NCBI GenBank assembly: GCA_944325575.1
Contig: CALVAR010000007.1
Span: forward strand, 22,154 to 86,153
DNA: 64,000 nt
Direction: 5' to 3'
DNA from: Candidatus Gastranaerophilales bacterium
GTDB taxonomy: Bacteria; Cyanobacteriota; Vampirovibrionia; Gastranaerophilales; Gastranaerophilaceae
The position numbers and the translations under genes were made by a program. Below, in pieces: positions 26,513 to 36,553 of this stretch (within the stretch, counting starts at the first letter, position 1; the number at the start of each line of letters is the position of its first letter). The notes beneath the pieces are model-generated. The model did no database searches. It was not told where the DNA came from and worked only from the letters and a program-made list of their open reading frames with translations.

Positions 26513-29080
26513 CTAATTCTTTTTAGATTCTTTTACTTCTTTCATTGCGGCAGTCAAGGGAGACATTGCCTTGTCAAAAGTTGCCTTATAAAAATCTGTA
26601 TTTATATTGAGTTTTGTTCCCAAATCAAGAAGTAAAAGTACAAATTTTCTGTCATAATCATCTTTTAATTCATCAATGTTGGACACAACATTCTCAAGAA
26701 TTTCATGAATTTTATTAAAATAAATATTCTGAGATTCTGATGTATCTATTCTGAGCTCTAATGCTTCAACATATTTGAACAAACTCAATACCGCTTCTAT
26801 AGTATGGATTTCCGGATTTTTGGACAGTGCGTACATAGCATCTGTAACCTTTTCCGTAAATACGGTATTTGCAAGCTTTTTATCAAGTTTTACACCGAGC
26901 ATTTTTGCTTCGTTGTTTATATCAATCGCTTCTTGAAGTTCATGGTCATTAACAGACTTTTGAGAGGCTTCTATCTGCTTGTTAAACTCTATACCGAGCA
27001 CGTATCTTGCAGCTATTTTAAACTCATCAGGCGGATTGAGCCCGAGGTTTTTGAAATGGAAAATAGAAGCTTTTCCGTCTTCATAAATATCTTTGTAAAG
27101 ACCGGAGAATTTATTTGTCTTGCCTTGAATCATAATATTGAGAATTTTTCTTCTTTCTTCAATAAAGATATCCTTGAGTGTGTAGTATTCCGTGCCAAAG
27201 TTTTCATCAAGGCTTCTGATAATTTCCGTAAGCGGATAATTAACAAATGTGGAAGTAAGATTTTTTTGTACTTCCGCAAACTCTTCCGCAGACGAGTATT
27301 CCTTAATCGTACAGTGGAAATCTCCGCCCGAGTATTTAAGAAGAGCGAATATCAAATCAAATTTTTCCAGCGTAATTTGTGATTTTATCTGTACACGTCC
27401 TATATAAAGGCTGTTCTTGCCTTTTGAGACTGTCTTGTAGCTCAAACGTTTAATATCATAGCAGTACAGACTTGTTTCATCTTCTATATCTTCATAAAGC
27501 GAAACTATTGCCCAAAGGCTGGCAATTTGTTTGATAGTTACAACGGAAGGTTTAACAAATTTTCTGTATATGTCCGCGCCCGTTCCGTATTCTTTGATAT
27601 TGCTCTGTGCATTTGAAAGAATATTTATAAATTCGGTCTCATAGTCCTGAGTAGTAAAGTTAGCCGCAAGCTGCATTGCACGGGCTGCATATTTCATAAT
27701 CTGTGTGGTTTCAATACCGGAAATATCGGCAAAAAACCAACCGCAGCTTGTATACATAAGCATTGCCTGTCTTTGCATTTCAAGAAGTTTCATTGCCGCA
27801 ACTTTATCCTGATCATTGCATTCTGGCTTTAAATTATTTTTGCAGAAATTCTTTATAGTAAGTTCGCTTCTGTCCAGAATAACATTTATAAATTCGTTAC
27901 GGACTTCCCACGGATCTTTTGTAAAGAATTTTTTGCCCTGTTTTTCATAAAGCGTAATCAGATTATCCCTGAGATAATCAAGAGCATTTCTTAACGGTTC
28001 TCTCCAGCGCTGGTTCCAGCTTGGCTGACCGCCTGTAGAACAGCCGCAGTCTTCTTTCCATCTGCCCACGCCATGGAAACAGCTCCATGAAGAGGCCTGT
28101 TTAATATCAGCTTCGTCATTTACGCCGTATTTATCGAGATATTCCGCATAATTGGTGATAGTAAAGCCCTGTTCTTCCGCTTTTACTCTGAGTACATAAG
28201 CAAGCGCCATATCACCGAATTTTGTATGGTGTCCGTAGCTTTCTCCGTCTGTTGCAATATGTATAAGCTGCGGGTAATTTCTGTCGTTTGATATACCCTC
28301 TTTTAAACGGCTAACAAATTTGTTGCCGTCTTGAAGTATATTGTCAAACGCAACAGACTTGGAAATTGCACCGTCATAGAAAAATAAATCAACAAATTTT
28401 TTGGGATTATTTTTAATAAAATATCTGTACGGCTTTGCAGGATCTATATTTCCCCAGCCCGCATCCGTCCAGTCTTTTGTACCGATTTTTCTGTATTTTA
28501 GAGCCTGATACGGAGACAAAATAGTAAATTTAATACCGTTATCAGCCAGTACTTCCAGAGTTTCGTCATCTACTGCGGTTTCTGCAAGCCACATACCTTC
28601 CGGCATTCTGCCGAATCTGTATTCAAAATCTCTTATACCCCATTTTACCTGAGTTTCTTTATCATGGCGGTTTGCAAGAGGCATTATCATATGATTGTAT
28701 ACCTGTGCTATTGCATTACCGTGGCCGGAAAATTTTACACGGCTTACAACATCCGCTTTTATAATTCTTTCATAAGTCTTTGGAGCATGTTTTTCCATCC
28801 AGGACAGCAGAGTAGGACCAAAGTTGTAACTCATCAAAGAATAGTTGTTTACAATGTCCAGAACTTTGTTTTTATCATCTACAATTCTCGAGGCGGAATT
28901 CGGGTTGTAGCATTCGAGATTAACCCTTTCATTCCAATCATGGAAGGGAAGAGCGCTGTCTTGCAGCTCTATAGCTTCAAGCCAGGGGTTTTCTCTTGGC
29001 GGCTGATAAAAATGCCCGTGTATTGTGAGATACTTTTTATCTTTATCTTTTATTTCATTTTTTTTATCTGTTGTACCCAT
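26513..29080 (-). CDS. Glycoside hydrolase family 57 protein with DUF3536
   Basis: The 855-residue protein has an N-terminal GH57 (alpha-amylase/branching-type) barrel: YLTIHGHFYQPPRENPW near 17-33, SGHGNAIAQVYNHMI near 119-133, the PEGMWLAETAVD segment (putative nucleophile Glu region) near 158-169 and HIATDGESYGHH near 270-281. The C-terminal half fits DUF3536. The product likely acts on alpha-glucans, and no signal peptide is seen, so it is cytoplasmic. It is transcribed alone, convergent with the Lpt permease gene. Confidence 0.88.
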   Translation of the reverse strand: MGTTDKKNEIKDKDKKYLTIHGHFYQPPRENPWLEAIELQDSALPFHDWNERVNLECYNPNSASRIVDDKNKVLDIVNNYSLMSYNFGPTLLSWMEKHAPKTYERIIKADVVSRVKFSGHGNAIAQVYNHMIMPLANRHDKETQVKWGIRDFEYRFGRMPEGMWLAETAVDDETLEVLADNGIKFTILSPYQALKYRKIGTKDWTDAGWGNIDPAKPYRYFIKNNPKKFVDLFFYDGAISKSVAFDNILQDGNKFVSRLKEGISNDRNYPQLIHIATDGESYGHHTKFGDMALAYVLRVKAEEQGFTITNYAEYLDKYGVNDEADIKQASSWSCFHGVGRWKEDCGCSTGGQPSWNQRWREPLRNALDYLRDNLITLYEKQGKKFFTKDPWEVRNEFINVILDRSELTIKNFCKNNLKPECNDQDKVAAMKLLEMQRQAMLMYTSCGWFFADISGIETTQIMKYAARAMQLAANFTTQDYETEFINILSNAQSNIKEYGTGADIYRKFVKPSVVTIKQIASLWAIVSLYEDIEDETSLYCYDIKRLSYKTVSKGKNSLYIGRVQIKSQITLEKFDLIFALLKYSGGDFHCTIKEYSSAEEFAEVQKNLTSTFVNYPLTEIIRSLDENFGTEYYTLKDIFIEERRKILNIMIQGKTNKFSGLYKDIYEDGKASIFHFKNLGLNPPDEFKIAARYVLGIEFNKQIEASQKSVNDHELQEAIDINNEAKMLGVKLDKKLANTVFTEKVTDAMYALSKNPEIHTIEAVLSLFKYVEALELRIDTSESQNIYFNKIHEILENVVSNIDELKDDYDRKFVLLLLDLGTKLNINTDFYKATFDKAMSPLTAAMKEVKESKKN

Positions 29081-29147
29081 ATTTTAATAACTCCGCAACT
29101 ACTTCCATTAGTGACATTATACAGATATTTTTCAATTAATTTCAAAT

Positions 29148-29687
29148 TTAATCTTTTTTCTTTGTATCTTTATTTTTCTTTTCTACAACGATAAGTTTTT
29201 CCGTATCAATCCACGGATCTGTTAATGCGTTGGAAAATACTTTGCCGTAAACTTCTATAATATCTCCGGAATCAAGATCAATAAATTTTTCCGCTTCCGT
29301 ACGTTTAATAAAAATTTTCATCTCTGATAACGGTATTGTGTGGTCTGTTACATCATCTCTTTTTATCAGGAAAGAAATATATTTTTGAGAGTCGCGCAAT
29401 GCAGGTTTGTAATCAAGACCGAGGGTGGAAAATTTGTCAAAAGCGGCTCTGAATTTAATTTTTTTATTCAAATACATATCAGGATTTGCCACAACGTCCA
29501 ATGGTTTTACACATACATATTCGTTTGCATTTGCGGGCGGATTTGTATTTTGTGCTGTCTTAGTTTCTGCCTTTTGTGCGGCAGCAATATCCAAATTAAC
29601 GGGCTGCGGCGCATTTGCGGCAAAAGCAAAAACGCTTCCTGCCAGCACAAGCCCTGTAATTATTGTCATTATAACTTTATTTTTCAT
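29148..29687 (-). CDS. Secreted protein of unknown function (OB-fold-like)
   Basis: The 179-residue protein has a Sec signal peptide (about 1-23, MKNKVIMTIITGLVLAGSVF then AFAANA), a low-complexity Ala/Thr/Asn linker, and a beta-rich domain from about 55 that includes DMYLNKKIKFRAAF and GDIIEVYGKVFSNALTDPW. The pattern resembles OB-fold-type periplasmic proteins but is not assignable. The C-terminus is lysine-rich. It lies just upstream of the GH57 gene on the same strand (67-bp gap). Confidence 0.7.
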   Translation of the reverse strand: MKNKVIMTIITGLVLAGSVFAFAANAPQPVNLDIAAAQKAETKTAQNTNPPANANEYVCVKPLDVVANPDMYLNKKIKFRAAFDKFSTLGLDYKPALRDSQKYISFLIKRDDVTDHTIPLSEMKIFIKRTEAEKFIDLDSGDIIEVYGKVFSNALTDPWIDTEKLIVVEKKNKDTKKKD

Positions 29688-29757
29688 ATTATATTACCTT
29701 CTCTTTGTACGATTAGAACATCTTAATTTTATCATATATCTTAAAAATAGTAAGCGA

Positions 29758-31086
29758 TTATTTATTGCTGTCCGGTTTACCTATTCTCAAGTTGACAGCA
29801 AAAAGAAATAAAAATACAGGTAAAATTTGTATTATTATCCTGTCCATAGAATTTTCAACAAGCCACGTAATGTCGTGCGGTGAAAATAAATAAACCGCAA
29901 AATATCCTGTAAGACAAAGCACAAATATTGCACAGGATAACACAAACGGTGTTCTGTTTATTTCTTTTATACGGAAACCCTTTGTGCATAAGAATAAAAG
30001 AACAAAGAGAAGCAAAAATCTAGAAAATACGATGTTTGCAAAAGTTTTCAATATAACTGCATATCTGCTCCAATCAAAAGCAAAATGATAGGTTTTTAGT
30101 ATAAAAAATCCTGCAATAAGATCATTTGGCGAATGAACAAGATATTTAAACCACGCAATAAAACATATGGGAACTATTGCTGTAAGCAGTGTTAAGCCTG
30201 CTTTCTTGTACATTTTTTTATAAAACATCCACAAAAGCAGCACTATAAGATATATTAAAAAGAACATCATGCCTTCATTCTTTGTCCAGGCAGAAAACGC
30301 AGCAAAAATTGTTGCAAGTATAATATATGAAAACTTTTCTTTTCTGAAGTACAAAAATAAACACACTATAGCGCACAGGTACATATAAGCAAGCGGAACA
30401 TCCGCACACTGGGCAGCCCCGTTTACAAGAAAAATATCGAGAATCATAAATACCGAGGTTACAACAACGGCTATTTTTTCGCTTTTAAAATATTCAAGCG
30501 CCTGAAATAGTAAATACACAAGCCCGAAAGTGAAAAACAGCCCGATTGTAATATTGACGGCAAAGTTTTCTCCGCCCGTATAATTCCACAGTCTTGCCGT
30601 CAAAGAAGGTAAAAGTAAAGGATAGTCATTGTGCGACATAAAATGCGGCAGTGAAAACACATTTTGCCACAACGGAGTATTTAAGGCCAGAAATTCGGCT
30701 TTGATATTCCAAATCCTGAAACCGTCCCAGCTTCCCATAGGGTTGTTTATAAAATATTTTAAATATATCAACACTGCATAAATATTTAAAAGATAAAACC
30801 AGTTAGACAATTTTTTAAATTTATGCTTACTAAAATCGGGTTTTTCATCATTATAATAAATTATTGCAAGAATTACCGTTACTATTATTTCAAAAATTCT
30901 GAAACTCTTGAAATTATTAAAATTAAAATAAAGGTACAAAAAATATAAAACAGAGCTTATTCCAAAGCCGAGCGGTATGGAGAATAAAATCCTGAATCTC
31001 AGCTCCATCTCACGATTAATAATAGAAACAGCAAAATACCCTGTTAAAATAGTAATAACTAATCCGAGAATAAAACCAAATATCAT
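29758..31086 (-). CDS. GT-C type membrane glycosyltransferase-like protein
   Basis: About 12 transmembrane helices are visible in 442 residues. After the third or fourth helix lies a loop with GSWDGFRIWNIKAEFLAL and HFMSHNDYPLLLPSLTARLW, the layout of bacterial GT-C transferases in which the WD acidic residue lies in the first extracytoplasmic loop. A lipid-linked sugar donor is inferred; the acceptor is unknown. The gene starts inside the end of the 153-residue gene (4-bp overlap) and belongs to the leftward coaE run. Confidence 0.78.
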   Translation of the reverse strand: MIFGFILGLVITILTGYFAVSIINREMELRFRILFSIPLGFGISSVLYFLYLYFNFNNFKSFRIFEIIVTVILAIIYYNDEKPDFSKHKFKKLSNWFYLLNIYAVLIYLKYFINNPMGSWDGFRIWNIKAEFLALNTPLWQNVFSLPHFMSHNDYPLLLPSLTARLWNYTGGENFAVNITIGLFFTFGLVYLLFQALEYFKSEKIAVVVTSVFMILDIFLVNGAAQCADVPLAYMYLCAIVCLFLYFRKEKFSYIILATIFAAFSAWTKNEGMMFFLIYLIVLLLWMFYKKMYKKAGLTLLTAIVPICFIAWFKYLVHSPNDLIAGFFILKTYHFAFDWSRYAVILKTFANIVFSRFLLLFVLLFLCTKGFRIKEINRTPFVLSCAIFVLCLTGYFAVYLFSPHDITWLVENSMDRIIIQILPVFLFLFAVNLRIGKPDSNK

Positions 31087-31544
31087 TTTTCCGCCTTTAT
31101 TTTTTTATATAAATAAGTTCTGTTGTTTATTTTCTTTAAAACTTTGTGTGATTTTACAGAGTTTGCATCTTTTTCATTCGTAAAATACCCCACAACATAG
31201 ACTTCATCAGTATCATTTTTTACTATTGCAGGGACAACGGCATACTGCGTAAGATAAAAATCGCGTATAGAATCTTCTATATCAAAAACACTTGCCTGAG
31301 GTATATCGGAAACAAATCCTGTTTTGCCTTCATCATAAAAATCTTTGATATCTTTTATAGAATTTTTTATATCGGAAATCTGTGAATAAAAAGCATTGTT
31401 TTTAATGTAATCAACAAACATCAAGGTAAAAGGAATTTGAAATATAAGGAAAAAATATTTTAAGTTCCATAAAATCAAAAGCGCAAAAATTGTACGGAAA
31501 ATAATTTTATCAGGTATTTTATGGATTTTCAGTATCATAACCAA
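31083..31544 (-). CDS. Small single-pass membrane protein between coaE and the GT-C gene
   Basis: The 153-residue protein has one N-terminal transmembrane helix (about 18-43) and a soluble tail with beta-like segments (AVVPAIVKNDTDEVYVVGYF, RTYLYKKI). No family is recognised. It overlaps coaE by 10 bp and the glycosyltransferase by 4 bp, so all three are translationally coupled. It may assist the membrane transferase; this is inference from context only. Confidence 0.7.
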   Translation of the reverse strand: MVMILKIHKIPDKIIFRTIFALLILWNLKYFFLIFQIPFTLMFVDYIKNNAFYSQISDIKNSIKDIKDFYDEGKTGFVSDIPQASVFDIEDSIRDFYLTQYAVVPAIVKNDTDEVYVVGYFTNEKDANSVKSHKVLKKINNRTYLYKKIKAEK

Positions 31545-32125
31545 AGCCTTTCAAGGGTTTTTTCTATCTGTGTTTCCAGTTCTATCAGATTGTTATTATT
31601 TTCAATAATAAAATCGGCCATGTTGCGTTTTTCTTCCTGAGATACCTGCGCATTTATACGCTCGAGCGCATGTTCCAAAGGATAGCCTCTTCTTGTCATA
31701 AGCCTTTGCAGACGGATTTTTTTGTCAGCACATACAAGTACTGTCCGGTCAAACATATTCTGCATATTTTCTTCAAAAAGCAAAGGTACGGAAGCTACAA
31801 CAATCTCTTCATCCTCATTTTCTTCAAAAAACTGATTGATTCTTTCTTCTACAAGCGGATGCAGAATATCTTCCAGAGCTTCCATTTTTTCTGGATCGGC
31901 AAAAACAATCAGACCTATTTTATGACGGCCGAGTCTGCCGTCTTCCAGAAATATATCTCTGCCTTCAAAAAGCTTTTTTACTTTTTCGATTACTTCTTCA
32001 TTTTCATCCATCAAACGATGACAAATCCAATCCGCATCTATAACGGGGATGCCTTTTTTTTCAAGATAGCTTTGTACAATTGATTTTCCTGATGCAATAT
32101 TACCTGTGAGACCTACTTTTAACAT
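31535..32125 (-). CDS. coaE: Dephospho-CoA kinase
   Basis: This is the last enzyme of coenzyme A synthesis. The 196-residue protein begins MLKVGLTGNIASGKSIV with the P-loop at 8-15, followed by VIDADWICH (substrate site), a lid region with HPLVEERI and VASVPLLFEE, and the C-terminal RRGYPLEHALERINAQ arm. Length and order are typical. It heads a leftward three-gene run. An inverted-repeat element lies in the spacer upstream. Confidence 0.95.
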   Translation of the reverse strand: MLKVGLTGNIASGKSIVQSYLEKKGIPVIDADWICHRLMDENEEVIEKVKKLFEGRDIFLEDGRLGRHKIGLIVFADPEKMEALEDILHPLVEERINQFFEENEDEEIVVASVPLLFEENMQNMFDRTVLVCADKKIRLQRLMTRRGYPLEHALERINAQVSQEEKRNMADFIIENNNNLIELETQIEKTLERLWL

Positions 32126-32163
32126 GCTTTTCCAACTTTCATTTTGTTGAGTGTGATTTGTTT

Positions 32164-32275
32164 GTCATTCTGAACTTATTTCAGCATTTTTCCAAAAATC
32201 GAAGTTATCTTTGTTTTGGATAAATTATAAACAACAATGTTTTTGGGTAAGACCCTGAAATAAACTCAGGGTGAC
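32164..32275. repeat. 112-bp inverted-repeat element (GTCATTCTGAA family)
   Basis: The left end gtcattctgaacttatttca and the right end, read on the minus strand as gtcaccctgagtttatttca, are inverted copies with a few transitions. Each end also folds locally: ctgaa/ttcag at 32170-32184 and ccctga/tcaggg at 32253-32271. It fills the spacer between cysS and coaE. Confidence 0.75.
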
Positions 32276-32294
32276 AAATTATATTAATTTCCGG

Positions 32295-33731
32295 TTATTT
32301 CATCTCAAAAACTGTACCCTCTTTTGAATCTTTTAACACAATATTAATTTTATCGAGAGAGTTTCTTATCCTGTCGGCAACTTCCCAGTTCTTTTGTGCA
32401 CGGGCTTCGTTTCTGACCTGTATTATTTTTGCCATGATATCTTTTGCATCTGCATTCTTATCCTCGATAAAATCAAACTCGTCAATAATTTCTGCGAGTT
32501 TTTCTTTTAGCTGATTTTCATCAAGCTCAACTTTTTCAAGGTCAAACCCGAGAACTCTTGCCAGTTTTATAAGAACAGATATGTATTTTACGGCATTTTC
32601 TTTGTCATTTTCGTCTTTAGCCTTGTTAGCCTTTGTTGCAGCTTCAAAAAGAACGGCAAGGGCTTTTGATGTATTAAAATCATCATTCATTGCATTTTTA
32701 AACTCGTCAATTTCCGGAGCGTCTGCAATATCAATAAGTGCGTCTTTTCCCACCCAGGCCAGAACATTATTTGCAGCATTTTTGAGTCTTTTTGCACCCG
32801 CCTGTGCCGCTTCAAGAGCTTTGTCATTAAATTCTACAGGCATTCTGTAGTTATTTGTCAGTATGAAAAATCTTATTGTGTTTGCATCATATTTGGAGAG
32901 CAAATCGTCTATGGTTATAAAATTGCCGAGAGATTTTGACATTTTTTCCTTATTTATGGTTACAAAACCGTTATGCAGCCAGTATTTTACAAATCTGCAG
33001 CCGTTTGCACATTCTGATTGTGCAATTTCATTTTCATGATGCGGGAAGATTAAATCCGCACCGCCGGCATGGATGTCTATTTCATCGGCAAGATGACGTT
33101 TGCTCATAGCTGAGCATTCTATATGCCAGCCCGGTCTGCCTATACCCCACGGGCTTTTGTATCCGAATTTTTCATCCTTTTTCCAAAGCGCAAAATCCAG
33201 AGGGTCTTCTTTTATGTCAGAAGCCTCGACTCTTGCTCCGGATTCAAGATCATCAATAGGCTGTTTGCTCAAATAGCCGTATCTGGGGAATTTTTTTACT
33301 CTGAAATATACATCTCCGTCAGCTTCGTAAGCATAGCCCTTGTCTATAAGGGTTTTTACCATTTTTATCATGTCACCCAGCGTCTTTGTTGCAAAAGGCT
33401 CGACATCAGGTTTAAGGTTGTTGAGTTTTTTCATGGAATCCGAAAAAATATCGTAATATTTTTTTGCAATTTCATCCGGAGTACAGTTTTCTTTAACTGA
33501 TTTGTTGAGTATCTTGTCATCAACATCGGTAACGTTACGGCAGTATTTTACATCATAACCGAGGAATTTGAGGTATCTGTATACAACATCCCATGTGATA
33601 TAACATCTTGCATGTCCGAGGTGCGGATGGTCATAAACAGTAGGCCCGCACACATACATATTAACTTTGTTGCCGTTAATCGGTGTAAACTCTTCTATTT
33701 TGTTTGAGTATGTATTAAATAATTTCAACAT
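32295..33731 (-). CDS. cysS: Cysteinyl-tRNA synthetase
   Basis: The 478-residue class I synthetase shows YVCGPTVYDHPHLGHARC (zinc Cys and the HIGH-type HLGH motif), WHIECSAMS with the second zinc Cys, FPHHENEIAQSEC with the zinc His ligands, and KEKMSKSLGNF (KMSKS). Order and length match the family. It ends 18 bp after the repeat element and is not obviously cotranscribed with coaE. Confidence 0.97.
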   Translation of the reverse strand: MLKLFNTYSNKIEEFTPINGNKVNMYVCGPTVYDHPHLGHARCYITWDVVYRYLKFLGYDVKYCRNVTDVDDKILNKSVKENCTPDEIAKKYYDIFSDSMKKLNNLKPDVEPFATKTLGDMIKMVKTLIDKGYAYEADGDVYFRVKKFPRYGYLSKQPIDDLESGARVEASDIKEDPLDFALWKKDEKFGYKSPWGIGRPGWHIECSAMSKRHLADEIDIHAGGADLIFPHHENEIAQSECANGCRFVKYWLHNGFVTINKEKMSKSLGNFITIDDLLSKYDANTIRFFILTNNYRMPVEFNDKALEAAQAGAKRLKNAANNVLAWVGKDALIDIADAPEIDEFKNAMNDDFNTSKALAVLFEAATKANKAKDENDKENAVKYISVLIKLARVLGFDLEKVELDENQLKEKLAEIIDEFDFIEDKNADAKDIMAKIIQVRNEARAQKNWEVADRIRNSLDKINIVLKDSKEGTVFEMK

Positions 33732-33856
33732 AAATAACTACCTGATTTGCTGGAATATAAAATATATTACATCAAATCAGTACATCTTAAAAGTACCTGT
33801 TGACTAATATACATCATTTTGAGGGTTTTAGATAAAACGGATTTAAATGGTTAAAA

Positions 33857-35599
33857 TTACACGGAAGCAGATTCCGAAATATTTTGTGTATTTTGTTCAG
33901 GAGTTTTTTTCTGCGTCTGAAGCTTAGTAAAAGATTCGAATGCTGCCTTTAATTTATTTTGTTCAACCCTGTATTTTTTAACAAGTTCGTCTGTTTTTGA
34001 GCCTATGACATTAAGCACCCATCCGGTAACAAGGCCGAGAATAAGGTTTTTTGCACCGGTAAAGCCTCTTGTTGTGCCGTAATAGGTAGTTGCAACACCG
34101 CCCAGAATAGGAATACCCTGTGTAAGTGTTTTTGAAATTCGTTCATCAGTATCTTTCGAGTTTACAACAAGCGCTGTGCCCAGCACCGTAGGTCCAAGGA
34201 TACCCAGTATATCAGCAGGTGCAGAACCTACACGGAGTTCTGCCAGTTTTTCATAGGCATTATTTTCATGCCTGATAGCGGTATTTAAGTCCGTGTTCAT
34301 TTTTTCCAAATATTTAACGGCCTTTTTATATGCCTCGGAATTTCTGCCGCCTTCTTGTTCAAAAAGATGTTTAACTGTCGTAACAGCTTCCTGCGCATAT
34401 CCTTTGCTGTAAGAATTTTCGCTCAAAGCTGCTCTTAGCCTTTCAATTCTTTCATTGGCAAGTTTTAGGGCTTCTTTGCTTTTTATATCGCCGCCTGCAA
34501 CAGTAGCAAGTTCATCAAGAAGCAGCTGTATTTTTCCGAACAAAATTTTACGTCCTTCTTTTTCGCCGGTTCCGCTTAATGCTCTGTGTGATTCTAAAAT
34601 CGAGGAGATTTCTTTTACGATATTTACAGCTTTTTTATTATTGGGATTTACGCTGATTTTCAAATCATTCAGAGCCTGTTTTATATTGGCATTTACATCT
34701 GACAGTGAATTTGAGATTTTTGCTTTTGACGCATTCACGCCGTCAAACACAACTTTTCTGTCTTTTGCAATAAGGTCTGTCGTGACATAAGAGCGCATTT
34801 GTTTAAGGTTGCGGAAAAATCCGCCTTCTTTTTTAAATAAAGCATTAAAGACTTCATCGTGGAGCCCGCTCATCTTCTGCCATGCGTTTTCGGAACGTTT
34901 AATATGCTGTTCGGATGAAAAATGACGCATATATTCAGACATTATCTGTTTAGCTTTTTTTGCAAGCTCGGGGCTGTTTTTTTGTTTTGCTATATCTTCA
35001 AGATAATTGCAAAAATCTATTACGGAATATTCTGCCGTCTTATATGAATTGTTTTTTGTTTTCAGGGTTATTTTTTTGAATACGTTATTTATCTTATCAA
35101 TAGCAGAATCTATATGTAATTTTTTAAGCATATGAAGCATAAGACTGTCTTTTACGGCGGAGATGTTAGAGCTTGCCTGAAGTGCATCAGCACCGTGCTG
35201 TACTGTCTTATGGATTTTTAATTTCATTTTTTGTGAAGAAGTAAGTTCTTTGGATTGGGCGGTAAGTTCGTATATTTTCTTTTTTGCATCTTCTGAAATT
35301 TTTGTTAATCTTCTTGCAACATTTCCGGAAAAACCCTTTGATAATGTAAACAGCCCTATAATACCCAATAGAAGCACAGAACCTGCCGAAATACCTATTA
35401 TGCCAAACAACTTGCGTCTTCCGAGATTATTGTTTTTTTCATTGTCAGAATTTATATCCCCGACTTTGACGGACGCCATTGTCTGCTGCGGAGCCGGTTT
35501 TTGTCCGGTTTTTGATTCAGCATTGTTTACGGGATTGTATACTCCCGTTTGCTGAAAAAAAACTTTATACGGATTATTTCCTGAATAATTTACGGACAT
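33857..35599 (-). CDS. Large membrane/coiled-coil protein, lineage-type, function unknown
   Basis: The 580-residue protein has a polar N-terminus (NNPYKVFFQQTGVYNPV) that I recognise as a common opening in this lineage, then a transmembrane helix at about 67-87. A long charged helical region (about 100-430) follows, and hydrophobic glycine-rich segments lie near 455-475, 490-505 and 510-530 (VGSAPADILGILGPTVLGTA, TRGFTGAKNLILGLVTGWVL). No enzymatic motif is seen. A structural or envelope role is a guess. It stands alone between cysS and the SDR gene. Confidence 0.75.
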   Translation of the reverse strand: MSVNYSGNNPYKVFFQQTGVYNPVNNAESKTGQKPAPQQTMASVKVGDINSDNEKNNNLGRRKLFGIIGISAGSVLLLGIIGLFTLSKGFSGNVARRLTKISEDAKKKIYELTAQSKELTSSQKMKLKIHKTVQHGADALQASSNISAVKDSLMLHMLKKLHIDSAIDKINNVFKKITLKTKNNSYKTAEYSVIDFCNYLEDIAKQKNSPELAKKAKQIMSEYMRHFSSEQHIKRSENAWQKMSGLHDEVFNALFKKEGGFFRNLKQMRSYVTTDLIAKDRKVVFDGVNASKAKISNSLSDVNANIKQALNDLKISVNPNNKKAVNIVKEISSILESHRALSGTGEKEGRKILFGKIQLLLDELATVAGGDIKSKEALKLANERIERLRAALSENSYSKGYAQEAVTTVKHLFEQEGGRNSEAYKKAVKYLEKMNTDLNTAIRHENNAYEKLAELRVGSAPADILGILGPTVLGTALVVNSKDTDERISKTLTQGIPILGGVATTYYGTTRGFTGAKNLILGLVTGWVLNVIGSKTDELVKKYRVEQNKLKAAFESFTKLQTQKKTPEQNTQNISESASV

Positions 35600-35666
35600 A
35601 GTTATACACTTTTGCTTCTACCTGTTTATATTAAAACAAAACAATAAAAAATATTGCTTATTTTAG

Positions 35667-36512
35667 CTATCCTATTCGCTTTTTCAGCCCGTATTTTACT
35701 AAAAAATTTACAATTCTTTGCGGAAAAACAGACAACGCACGGGCAAAATATGAATCATTTCCAATATTGTATGAAAGTTTTGGATTTTTTTCTTTTAAAA
35801 TTTTTAAAATCAAGTTTGCTATATCAGAGGGTTCAAGACCTTTATCATTGTTTTTTCCGGCATTTGCCATTAGAAAATCTATTTCTCTTTCGTATTTCTT
35901 TTTGCCTTCTTCACATAGGTGTTCTAGATTTTTTTCGCATTCGGCAAGAGATTTGTTCCATATCGGGGTTTTAACAACACCCGGTTTTATAGATATAATT
36001 TTAAGATTCGGCATTTTACATTCAATATAAAGCGAGTTAAAAAACATATCCAATGCGCGTTTAGACACGCAATACGGAGATATAAAAGGGAAAATACCGT
36101 AACTCGACATGGAACTTATATTTATTATTCTTGAATCATCAGAATCTTTCATAAAGGGCAATGCTTTTTGTGCAACCCTTATTGCACCGAAAACATTTAT
36201 ATCAAACTGCTTTTTTAAAATGTCAATTGTAATATACTCTACCGGTCCGGCAAGGGCTACGCCCGCATTGTTAACAAGGGCAAAAAGAGAGTTTGTTTTT
36301 TGTGATATTTGTTCAAAAGCGGAATTTATACTTTCTTCGCATGTAACATCAAGAAAAACCGCTGTAATATTATGGCTTATTGCCTCAAGAGCTTCTTTAT
36401 CCTCTGCCTTTCTGACTCCGGCAAAAACCTTATATCCGTCTTGCGCAAGTTTTACTGCCGTCTCTTTTCCCAGACCGGATGAGGCACCCGTTATTAATAC
36501 ATATTTTTCCAT
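35667..36512 (-). CDS. Short-chain dehydrogenase/reductase
   Basis: The 281-residue classical SDR has the dinucleotide motif TGASSGLGKE at about 8-17, NNAGVALAGP near 85-94, the catalytic Ser in INISSMSSYG and the YCVSKRALD stretch (Tyr-x-x-x-Lys). The substrate is not predictable; residues after 200 resemble the 17-beta-hydroxysteroid or retinol-dehydrogenase-like group. The ATG at 36512 follows GGAG by four bases and is preferred over the TTG at 36515. Confidence 0.9.
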   Translation of the reverse strand: MEKYVLITGASSGLGKETAVKLAQDGYKVFAGVRKAEDKEALEAISHNITAVFLDVTCEESINSAFEQISQKTNSLFALVNNAGVALAGPVEYITIDILKKQFDINVFGAIRVAQKALPFMKDSDDSRIINISSMSSYGIFPFISPYCVSKRALDMFFNSLYIECKMPNLKIISIKPGVVKTPIWNKSLAECEKNLEHLCEEGKKKYEREIDFLMANAGKNNDKGLEPSDIANLILKILKEKNPKLSYNIGNDSYFARALSVFPQRIVNFLVKYGLKKRIG

Positions 36513-36553
36513 CAAACTCCAATCAAAATTTTCATATTGCCAACAGGCCTAAA

